Positions 5,502-10,578 of a stretch of DNA of 10,578 nucleotides are shown here, in pieces (the stretch's first letter is position 1; each line of letters opens with the position of its first letter). The DNA is from 9FT-COMBO-53-11 sp040900215. GTDB lineage: Bacteria > Patescibacteriota > WWE3 > 9FT-COMBO-53-11. The stretch spans positions 1 to 10,578 of the forward strand of contig JBBDZL010000028.1 of NCBI GenBank assembly GCA_040900215.1, given 5' to 3'. The notes under the pieces are model-generated. The model saw nothing but the letters and a program-made list of their open reading frames with translations, did no database searches and was not told the origin of the DNA. The position numbers and the translations under genes were made by a program.

Positions 5502-7403
5502 CTAGGTTCGCGCGATCCGCGCGGCGAAAATCTTCCGGCTGAAGAAGATCAGCAGGCCGAACCCGATGCCGACCCCAATCTCCGGGAGGCGCAGCGGCCA
5601 GTAAAGGGGGCGGACCAACTCGGTGTCCTCCCCGTTCGCCGTCAGATTTTTACCGTTGAAATCCTCGGCAGAAACACCGGCCGTTAACCGCTCCTGTCCG
5701 CGAGTGATCCAGCCCGGAGAAGTTAATTCGACTTCGTAAGAAGCCGAAGCGCCGGGAGGAAGGGTACCGAGATCCAGTTCCGGATCTTCGATTCCCAGAA
5801 GATCGCTCGCGAGTTCGGCGGTCGTTCCAAAAGCGGTGGTTTTTCCGGAGTTGCGGACGGTCACTTGGGCGGTGGTTGCAAATGGCGAAAGAATGAAGGG
5901 GGAAAGTTCTATCCCCACCTCCAACTGCGGTTTTTCGGCAACTGCTTCTTCCGCGGTGGAGAACTCAACTAATACATCCTTTTGATTGGGATCGGTTTTG
6001 TAGCTGCCGGCGGGAAGGGGATACTCGGAGGAATCTCCTCGCACGATGAAGGCCAGGTGGGAGAGATCAAAGGCCGAAAAGTAATCGCTCCCGGAGGTCG
6101 AGCCCCAAGTGGGATCAACCATCGTCCAGCCGGATTCGGGGAGGTAAACTTGGGGCCAGGCGTGGAGCACATCCCCCTCGACCCGCAGCGACAGCGGCCG
6201 GTTGGTGTCATCAATGGTGTAGGCGTAGCCGTTGACTTCCCGCGCCGGAATGCCGGCGGCCCGGGCGATCGCAATGAAGAGGTCGGTGTACTCCATGCAA
6301 ACCGCTTGATCGGTTTGGGAGAGGGAGGCCAGCGCTCCCAATCGGACTAGCTCCCCGCTCTCCAGCTTTTGGTAGTTGTAGGATAATTTCCCGGTGACAA
6401 AGTCGTAAATCTCGCGCAGGATTTCGGCGACCGAAAGTTTTGGATCGGCCAACTTGGCGGCTTCGGTACGGATCTCAACCGACCCGGTTTCCCAGTACTT
6501 CTGAGCGTCGGTGAATCGGGAGACGAGCTCGGCCGGGAGCGAACCAAGCTTGTCATTTGAGAAATTACGCTTGGGGTAGTAGAGGGCCAGCCAGCCCTCC
6601 CAGACCACGTCCCGCTTCTCCAGCGGTTTGAGGTTGTACCGGGCCAAGTAGTTGCCATCGGCGTCCACCCGGATCGAGGCGGGAGCCGGCAGGAGGCTGT
6701 TTTGGATGATCTGCTGGTAGCCGGCAATATCCGGGGGGAGGGCGATTTCGGTGTAGCCCAGACCCAGGCGGGGGTTTTCGAGGTGGTAGGTAAGGTTTAG
6801 TTCATAGAGTTGGAACTTGCCGAACCCCATCCGCGGCGCCCCTTTCAGCAGGGCGGCTTTGTTAAACCGGATTAGCCGGCGGGAGCCGGAAACCTGCTGG
6901 GAGGTGGGGGAGGGAAACTGGAAGAGGGGAGGACCGAAGCTAGTGGGAACCGAAACGGTTAAATTGTAGGAGGCGATCTCGCTTAAACCGGTGATTTTGA
7001 GCAGGTTCATTTCCCAGATCAGCCCATTTTTATTCACCAATCCCGGAAACTCGTAGTTTACGCTGAAGACGAGCTTGTTTCCTTTACCAACCACTTTCGC
7101 CTTAAAGTCCAGCGTGACGGAAGTCGAGCCGTCTTTTTTGACAATCTTGGGGGTAATGCTCCCGGTCGGATCGCGAGCGGTGAAGTTGGTCGGGGCCTCG
7201 CTCCCGATCGTGAACTTGTATTGGGGAACATAGTAGTTGCTGGTAAGGTTCTCGATCGTGATCGTTTGAGAGACCGTCACCTTAGTGCTTTCCTCAGCCG
7301 TGTAGGCCGTTTCGTAGCCGGTTTTGAATTCTCCCGCCGCGTAAGCCGGGCTTGCCAGGAGAAAAAAAAGAGTTAAAAAAATAAATGATGCTTTCCTGCG
7401 CAT
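5502..7403 (-). CDS. Secreted, membrane-anchored transglutaminase-like domain protein
   Basis: A 633-aa envelope protein. Residues 1-22 form a signal peptide (MRRK, a hydrophobic core, then a probable AYA cleavage site). Residues about 25-300 are a beta-rich region I do not recognise. The transglutaminase-like core spans about 310-450 with a complete triad: Cys369 in QAVCMEYTDLF, His414 in VLHAWPQVY and Asp430 in GWTMVDPTWG. Residues about 490-600 resemble an Ig-like/CARDB-type domain. A single C-terminal membrane helix (about 607-623) is followed by a basic tail, so the bulk should face outside. Proteins with this core can act as cysteine proteases, amidases or crosslinkers; which one is unknown here. 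The ATG lacks a Shine-Dalgarno and lies 18 bases from a divergent start. The gene stands alone and is convergent with the HAD gene. Confidence 0.85.
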   Translation of the reverse strand: MRRKASFIFLTLFFLLASPAYAAGEFKTGYETAYTAEESTKVTVSQTITIENLTSNYYVPQYKFTIGSEAPTNFTARDPTGSITPKIVKKDGSTSVTLDFKAKVVGKGNKLVFSVNYEFPGLVNKNGLIWEMNLLKITGLSEIASYNLTVSVPTSFGPPLFQFPSPTSQQVSGSRRLIRFNKAALLKGAPRMGFGKFQLYELNLTYHLENPRLGLGYTEIALPPDIAGYQQIIQNSLLPAPASIRVDADGNYLARYNLKPLEKRDVVWEGWLALYYPKRNFSNDKLGSLPAELVSRFTDAQKYWETGSVEIRTEAAKLADPKLSVAEILREIYDFVTGKLSYNYQKLESGELVRLGALASLSQTDQAVCMEYTDLFIAIARAAGIPAREVNGYAYTIDDTNRPLSLRVEGDVLHAWPQVYLPESGWTMVDPTWGSTSGSDYFSAFDLSHLAFIVRGDSSEYPLPAGSYKTDPNQKDVLVEFSTAEEAVAEKPQLEVGIELSPFILSPFATTAQVTVRNSGKTTAFGTTAELASDLLGIEDPELDLGTLPPGASASYEVELTSPGWITRGQERLTAGVSAEDFNGKNLTANGEDTELVRPLYWPLRLPEIGVGIGFGLLIFFSRKIFAARIART

Positions 7404-7411
7404 CAGAAAGA

Positions 7412-7421
7412 TGGTAACATA
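7412..7421. promoter_or_regulatory. Overlapping divergent promoter core
   Basis: On the plus strand TGGTAACAT (7412-7420) fits an extended -10 with TAACAT as hexamer. On the minus strand TATGTT (complement of 7416-7421) is a -10-like hexamer. The two hexamers share five base pairs in an 18-bp intergenic gap (7404-7421). The plus -10 ends one base before the ATG at 7422, so the expected start point would fall inside that reading frame, near the in-frame GTG at 7428. The minus transcript would have a leader of only about five or six bases. Both genes lack ribosome sites, consistent with leaderless or nearly leaderless mRNA. Confidence 0.45.
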
Positions 7422-7802
7422 ATGCTCGTGTTTACGATATTGAAAGTATTTTTGGCCTCGATCGCGGCGCTCTTTGCAACCGTCCAGATCATTCCCGGGA
7501 TCTCATACCAGGGAGATCTGCGGATTTTGGCGGCGGCGGCGCTGGTTTTTGCTTTCCTTCACTCGATTGTGAAGCCCATCCTGAACTTCATCACCACGCC
7601 GCTGAATTTTTTGACTCTCGGTTTGGTTTCGGCGGGGCTTAATGTGGTGATCTTTTACGCCCTCACTTATCTGGTCCCTTCCTTTACTTTTTCGGCAGCC
7701 ACTCTGGCCGGCTTCGCTCTCGGTCCGGTAGGGGTGATCGTCGCCGGGGCGGTCGCGGCCGCCATTCTCCTTGGCCTTTTTGAAAAAATCCTCAATGTCT
7801 GA
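7422..7802 (+). CDS. YvlD-type / phage holin superfamily IV small membrane protein
   Basis: A 126-aa protein with four predicted membrane helices (about 3-22, 33-51, 62-84 and 95-120) and the hallmark loop HSIVKPILNFITTPLNFLTLGL, here at residues 47-68. This is typical of the family also annotated as mycobacterial four-TMS phage holin (PF04020; Bacillus YvlD). The function is unknown; despite the name, these are ordinary chromosomal membrane proteins. The ATG at 7422 has no ribosome site, and the in-frame GTG at 7428 is an alternative start if the mRNA is leaderless. The end overlaps the secG start by eight bases, so the two are probably co-transcribed. Confidence 0.83.
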   Translation: MLVFTILKVFLASIAALFATVQIIPGISYQGDLRILAAAALVFAFLHSIVKPILNFITTPLNFLTLGLVSAGLNVVIFYALTYLVPSFTFSAATLAGFALGPVGVIVAGAVAAAILLGLFEKILNV

Positions 7803-8010
7803 AGCGCTGGCGCTGGTACAGATTATTTTGGCGGTTCTTTTGGCAGTGCTGATTCTTCTCCAGAGCCGGGGAGCGGGTTTATCGTCCGCTTTCGGGGGGA
7901 TCGGCCGGACCTTTCAAACCCGCCGGGGGGTGGAACGCCTTTTCTTCGGCGCCACGATCGTCCTGGCAATTTTGCTGGTGATCTCCATTATGGTTTCGGT
8001 CGCAATCTAG
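7795..8010 (+). CDS. secG: Preprotein translocase subunit SecG
   Basis: A 71-aa membrane protein with the classic SecG layout. Helix 1 (about 4-21) ends in LLQSRGAGLSSAFGG, then comes a short glycine-rich loop with FQTRRGVERLFF, then helix 2 (about 48-68). SecG assists SecYE-dependent export through the cytoplasmic membrane. The ATG at 7795 is preferred over a TTG at 7771 because it gives the family N-terminus directly. It overlaps the preceding stop by eight bases. No ribosome site is visible, so translation is probably coupled. The solute-binding protein gene starts three bases after its stop. Confidence 0.9.
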   Translation: MSEALALVQIILAVLLAVLILLQSRGAGLSSAFGGIGRTFQTRRGVERLFFGATIVLAILLVISIMVSVAI

Positions 8011-8013
8011 CCC

Positions 8014-9423
8014 ATGCTCCGTTATTTTCTTTTGGTGGTTCTTTTGGCGGCGGTTGGGGGTTGGCTAGTGCTGCGGTGGGATCCGGCGCCGATTTTTACG
8101 GAGGGAATGGTCGGCCAGCCGGTTGATCTGATCCCCGGCCAAGGCCCGGCCAATTTGATAGATGAGGTGCTGGAAAAGCTTCTCTTCCGGTCGCTGTTGA
8201 GATACAACGAGGCGGGAGAAATCGAGGCCGACCTGGCCGACAGCTATCGCCTCTCGGCGGACGGTTTGACTTACGCCGTCGTTCTTAAAGAGTCGGCCTG
8301 GCGGGACGGCCGGCCGGTGACGGCGGCCGACGTGGCGTTCACTTTTGCCCGGGACATTGCCTTTTCGGATATCACGATTGAGCAGGTGGGGGAGCGGGAG
8401 GTTAATTTTGTGCTCAAGACTCCTTTGAGTTCTTTTCCCGACGTTCTTACCCGGCTGATTGCACCGGCCCATTTCCGCGAAATCGGGCTGGAGCAATTGG
8501 GGAACCGCGAGAGCTTTATTGCCGGGATCAAGCAAGAAGGGGAGACGATTAAGGAGATCAAACTTAAAGTTTCCGATTACCAGAGGATTGAAACCCTCCG
8601 CTTCAAATTCTTTACGACCGAGGAGGATTTGCGGAAAGCAGCTCAAAGCGGGGCGGTGGATGGGCTGGCTTTGGACGGTTTTTCCGATCCCTCATTTGCG
8701 CTCTACCAAACTCCTCTCTACTCCCGCTATTTCGCCCTATTCTTTAATCTCAATTCGGCCAACCCGCTGGTTAAGAACAGGAAATTTCGACAGGCGGCGG
8801 CGATCAAGACTCCGTTGATCGCCGGCGGTTTTCCGGTTCCGGGCCCTCTTTCCGGGACTTGGGCGCAGGGAAATTTGAGTTTTCCCCGCTACCAGGAGAA
8901 GAGTGCCGGAAAGTTCAATGGTTCTTTGGTGATTACCGCCGCAAAGACCGATCCGCTGCCGCAGGTGGCCGAAGAAATCGCCCAAGCTTGGAGCAAAAAC
9001 CTGGGAATAAGGACGAGCGTTCGGGTAGTCTCACCGGATTCGATCGGCGAGATTCTGGAGAACCGTTCCTTTGAGGCGGTGGTCCTAGGCCAGGAAGTGG
9101 AACGGGATCCTGACCGCTACAATCTTTGGCACTCCAGCGCTGAAATCTTTCCCGGCCAGAACATCAGCGCTTACGCCGATCCCCGTTCCGACCGGGCGTT
9201 GGAGGAAGCGCGCCGAGTCTCCGGCCGGAGCGTCCGCCGGAAGCACTACCTCAATTTTCAGAGGCTGTTTATTGAAAACAATCCCGCCGTCCTGCTGTAC
9301 CACCCCCCGCTTTCCTACTGGGTGAACCGGAAGTTTACGGGGCCGGATTTGACGCCGGTTTTTCTTCCCGAAGAACGCTTTTGGAATTTTTCAAGTTGGT
9401 CCCTCGACTTTGTTCGGGACTAA
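8014..9423 (+). CDS. Family 5 extracellular solute-binding protein (peptide/nickel ABC type), membrane-anchored
   Basis: A 469-aa protein with the family 5 substrate-binding fold (OppA/DppA-like), which captures oligopeptides or similar ligands outside the cell. After an N-terminal hydrophobic helix (3-21) come the typical PVDLIPGQGPANLIDE segment, RSLLRYNEAGEIEADLADSY (60-79), the SADGLTYAVVLKESAWRDGRPVTAADV stretch (81-107) and, late in the protein, LWHSSAEIFPGQNISAYADPRSD. There is no lipobox Cys, so the first helix is probably an uncleaved anchor rather than a lipoprotein signal. It is shorter than the usual 520-540 aa. No permease or ATPase genes occur in the window, so the transporter is elsewhere or missing. 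It follows secG by three bases with no ribosome site. Confidence 0.85.
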   Translation: MLRYFLLVVLLAAVGGWLVLRWDPAPIFTEGMVGQPVDLIPGQGPANLIDEVLEKLLFRSLLRYNEAGEIEADLADSYRLSADGLTYAVVLKESAWRDGRPVTAADVAFTFARDIAFSDITIEQVGEREVNFVLKTPLSSFPDVLTRLIAPAHFREIGLEQLGNRESFIAGIKQEGETIKEIKLKVSDYQRIETLRFKFFTTEEDLRKAAQSGAVDGLALDGFSDPSFALYQTPLYSRYFALFFNLNSANPLVKNRKFRQAAAIKTPLIAGGFPVPGPLSGTWAQGNLSFPRYQEKSAGKFNGSLVITAAKTDPLPQVAEEIAQAWSKNLGIRTSVRVVSPDSIGEILENRSFEAVVLGQEVERDPDRYNLWHSSAEIFPGQNISAYADPRSDRALEEARRVSGRSVRRKHYLNFQRLFIENNPAVLLYHPPLSYWVNRKFTGPDLTPVFLPEERFWNFSSWSLDFVRD

Positions 9424-9447
9424 CCCTGAGCAAGTGTCGAACGGGTT
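9422..9447. repeat. REP-like imperfect palindrome between convergent genes
   Basis: AACCC (9422-9426) and GGGTT (9443-9447) can pair around an interior reading TGAGC, then AAGT, then GTCGAAC. The form CCCTGAGC...GTCGAA.GGG resembles an intergenic palindrome I recall from many bacterial genomes (CCCTGAGCxxGTCGAAGGG). It sits exactly in the 29-base gap between two convergent genes. No T run follows on either strand, so terminator activity is uncertain. Confidence 0.4.
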
Positions 9448-9452
9448 GGATT

Positions 9453-10109
9453 CTATCGTTCGGAGAAACCGGCCAATAAATCAGCAAACACCGCTTGGGG
9501 ATCAAGCGCAGTGACTACCGCCGAGGAAACAACCGCCCCCTTTGCTCCCAGTTCCAGCGCTTTAACGATATCCGCTTTTTCGTGGACCCCGGCTCCGATT
9601 AGGAGAGGAATTTCTCCCGCGGCGGCGACCGCTTCCGGAATGATTTCCGGCTTGGCCGAAGTAACGGAAACATCTCCTCCAATGAGTTCGGGGGGTTCGT
9701 AGGCGATGAAATCCGGGTTTAAACTCTTGACCGCCGCGACCGTTGGGGGGTCTTTGGCGAAAACCAACACCTTCAACCCGGCTTCTTTTGCCAAATTAAG
9801 AGTTTTTTCCAAAGTTTGCCCATCTAGGGGGTGCTCGCTGTGGTTGAGGAAAGTGCCGATCGCCCCGGCGGCTTGGGCGTCGGCGGGGGAAAGATAGCCG
9901 GTGAACTGCCCTTCGCCGGCCGGGTCGACATGCTGGGCCCAGACGGGAGCATTGGCGTGGGCGGCTACCTCGGCCAATTCGAGGGAGGGTGGCGCAAAGC
10001 CAATCCCGACTCCGGGGAAATTAGCGGCGGCCGGCTTTAATTCTTTCGCTAGTTTTAAGGCGTTCGGCCCAATCGCTTGGGGGTAGGTTTTGAAATTGAT
10101 CAGGAGCAT
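9453..10109 (-). CDS. tpiA: Triosephosphate isomerase, archaeal-type short form
   Basis: A 218-aa TIM barrel that interconverts dihydroxyacetone phosphate and glyceraldehyde-3-phosphate in glycolysis and gluconeogenesis. The catalytic set is complete: Asn5 and Lys7 in INFKTY, His90 in FLNHSEHP, and Glu138 in AYEPPELIGG. Phosphate-binding glycines lie in LIGAGVHEKADI (170-181) and the VVSSAVV strand (193-199). The length (about 220 rather than 250 aa), AQHVDP (58-63), and EPPELIGG followed by VSVTSAKPE are the archaeal pattern rather than the bacterial one. The ATG at 10107-10109 is preceded by a weak AGG six bases upstream. It is divergent from the tRNA cluster across a 60-base AT-rich gap and convergent with the solute-binding protein. 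Confidence 0.93.
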   Translation of the reverse strand: MLLINFKTYPQAIGPNALKLAKELKPAAANFPGVGIGFAPPSLELAEVAAHANAPVWAQHVDPAGEGQFTGYLSPADAQAAGAIGTFLNHSEHPLDGQTLEKTLNLAKEAGLKVLVFAKDPPTVAAVKSLNPDFIAYEPPELIGGDVSVTSAKPEIIPEAVAAAGEIPLLIGAGVHEKADIVKALELGAKGAVVSSAVVTALDPQAVFADLLAGFSER

Positions 10110-10138
10110 TTTCTACCTGTAGTTTATCAATTATGCCG

Positions 10139-10149
10139 TATAATATAAT
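10139..10149 (+). promoter_or_regulatory. Promoter of the tRNA cluster (two overlapping TATAAT boxes)
   Basis: TATAATATAAT contains two perfect -10 hexamers sharing one base (10139-10144 and 10144-10149), 20-30 bases before tRNA-Phe. No good -35 is visible at 16-18 bases upstream. The same AT-rich region lies upstream of the divergent triosephosphate isomerase gene and may carry its promoter too. Confidence 0.65.
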
Positions 10150-10169
10150 TCGTAGAGGCCACGATATTC

Positions 10170-10245
10170 GCCGAGCTAGCCAAGGTGGTCACGGCGCGCC
10201 CCTGAAGAGGGTGAGATCTCGGTTCGACTCCGAGGCTCGGCACCA
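10170..10245 (+). tRNA. tRNA-Phe (anticodon GAA)
   Basis: A 76-nt cloverleaf with encoded CCA. The acceptor stem is GCCGAGC/GCTCGGC with discriminator A. The anticodon arm is CGCCC-CTGAAGA-GGGTG with anticodon GAA at 10204-10206, and the T arm is CTCGG-TTCGACT-CCGAG. It is the first tRNA after the TATAAT promoter. Confidence 0.95.
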
Positions 10246-10246
10246 T

Positions 10247-10304
10247 GCGGTGGTAGTTCAGTGGGACGGTCACCTCAGGCGACCTAGTCACTTCCTCCGC
10301 GCTC
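10247..10304 (+). pseudogene. Broken tRNA-Gly-like copy carrying a UCA hairpin
   Basis: The first 18 bases (10247-10264) are identical to the 5' end of the intact tRNA-Gly at 10315; with the preceding T the direct repeat is 19 nt. It then diverges. GCGGTGG can pair with CCTCCGC (10294-10300) with one T-T mismatch, and a shortened D arm GTTC-AGTG-GGAC forms. A hairpin GGTCA-CCTCAGG-CGACC (10268-10284), with UCA at the anticodon position, follows. Instead of a T arm there are nine bases (TAGTCACTT), and no CCA end is present (GCTCA). The hairpin is 15/17 identical to one in the remnant at 63-79. It begins one base after tRNA-Phe. It is probably non-functional as a standard tRNA. Confidence 0.65.
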
Positions 10305-10314
10305 AGAAAATCTT

Positions 10315-10389
10315 GCGGTGGTAGTTCAGTGGTAGAACGCTTCCTTGCCAAGGAAGAGGTCGCCGGTTCAAATCCGGTCCACCGCTCCA
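10315..10389 (+). tRNA. tRNA-Gly (anticodon GCC)
   Basis: A 75-nt cloverleaf with encoded CCA. The acceptor stem is GCGGTGG/CCACCGC with discriminator T. The D arm is GTTC/GAAC, the anticodon arm is CTTCC-TTGCCAA-GGAAG (GCC at 10347-10349), and the T arm is GCCGG-TTCAAAT-CCGGT with a final G-T. A six-base T run follows directly after the CCA. Confidence 0.95.
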
Positions 10390-10400
10390 TTTTTTCCCAA

Positions 10401-10486
10401 GCAGGCGTGGCGGAACGGTATACGCGTAGCGTTCAGAACGCTATTCCCGAAAGGGATTGGAGGTTCAAATCCTCTCGCCTGCACCA
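10401..10486 (+). tRNA. tRNA-Leu (anticodon CAG)
   Basis: An 86-nt class II tRNA with encoded CCA. The acceptor stem is GCAGGCG/CGCCTGC. The anticodon arm is TAGCG-TTCAGAA-CGCTA (CAG at 10434-10436). The long variable arm has CCC-GAAA-GGG, and the T arm is GAGG-TTCAAAT-CCTC. It decodes CUG. Confidence 0.95.
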
Positions 10487-10493
10487 TAAATTT

Positions 10494-10578
10494 GCGGAGG
10501 TGGCGAAATTGGCAGACGCGCAGTCTTGAGGAGGCTGTGCCGAAAGGCTTGGGGGTTCAAGTCCCCCCCTCCGCACCA
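10494..10578 (+). tRNA. tRNA-Leu (anticodon GAG)
   Basis: An 85-nt class II tRNA whose CCA is the last three bases of the window. The acceptor stem is GCGGAGG/CCTCCGC. The anticodon arm is CAGTC-TTGAGGA-GGCTG (GAG at about 10526-10528). A GCC-GAAA-GGC variable arm and a GGGGG-TTCAAGT-CCCCC T arm are present. It decodes CUC and CUU. Confidence 0.94.

Noticed and set aside
7771..7794. TTG start for SecG eight codons upstream
   Set aside because: ATG at 7795 directly yields the family N-terminus; the extra residues have no SecG counterpart.
7422..7802. Phage holin and therefore a prophage remnant
   Set aside because: The family name is historical; there are no other phage genes and it is linked to secG.
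10268..10284. UGA recoding (glycine or tryptophan) by a UCA tRNA
   Set aside because: TGA ends several genes with immediate downstream starts or a terminator, and none of the recognised coding frames contains an internal TGA.
10127..10390. Minus-strand ORF encoding a protein with ERWTGFEPATSSLARK
   Set aside because: This is the well-known false protein produced by translating the antisense strand of tRNA-Gly genes; it overlaps tRNA-Phe and tRNA-Gly.
10390..10395. T run after tRNA-Gly as an intrinsic terminator
   Set aside because: No separate GC hairpin precedes it other than the tRNA itself, and tRNA-Leu follows six bases later.
10329..10529. Plus-strand ORF across the tRNA-Gly and tRNA-Leu genes
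   Set aside because: Entirely made of tRNA sequence.

Overview
The window looks like a piece of a small-genome bacterium, most likely from the Candidate Phyla Radiation (Patescibacteria, possibly the Microgenomates side). This lineage is an inference. The reasons are two archaeal-type glycolytic enzymes (a cupin glucose-6-phosphate isomerase and a short triosephosphate isomerase) beside ordinary bacterial genes such as secG, dedA and a family 5 solute-binding protein. Genes are tightly packed with ATGA or GTGA overlaps, several lack a Shine-Dalgarno sequence, and the tRNA genes encode CCA. TGA is a true stop: several genes end at TGA and a compact start or a terminator follows at once.

Layout. 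Positions 1-179 hold a tRNA-like remnant with tandem hairpins, then tRNA-Glu(UUC). Positions 239-4688 form one plus-strand run: acylphosphatase, phosphomannomutase/phosphoglucomutase, cupin G6P isomerase, a 54-aa basic protein, a PEP-synthase-like protein without its phosphohistidine domain, and a DedA membrane protein. Most joints are 4-base overlaps, which suggests translational coupling. A HAD-family phosphatase (4779-5465) follows, with its own likely promoter, a hairpin leader and a strong terminator. A secreted, membrane-anchored transglutaminase-like protein lies on the minus strand (5502-7403). It diverges over only 18 bp from a plus-strand run of a YvlD-type four-helix membrane protein, SecG and a membrane-anchored solute-binding protein (7422-9423). 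The archaeal-type triosephosphate isomerase is on the minus strand (9453-10109), divergent from a tRNA cluster: Phe(GAA), a broken tRNA-Gly-like copy, Gly(GCC), Leu(CAG) and Leu(GAG). The window ends exactly on the CCA of the last tRNA.

How the genes fit together. The first run links hexose phosphates: the mutase interconverts hexose 1- and 6-phosphates, the cupin enzyme interconverts glucose-6-P and fructose-6-P, and acylphosphatase can hydrolyse acyl phosphates such as 1,3-bisphosphoglycerate. The triosephosphate isomerase acts in the lower part of the same pathway. The PEP-synthase-like protein sits in this context but appears to have lost catalysis. The second half is mostly envelope biology: protein export, substrate capture and a surface transglutaminase fold.

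Most worth a second look: the two tRNA-like remnants at opposite ends of the window share a 17-nt hairpin (15 of 17 bases identical) that presents UCA where an anticodon would sit; the PEP-synthase-like pseudoenzyme with its coupled 54-aa neighbour; the mutase with an altered active site; and the 18-bp divergent promoter.
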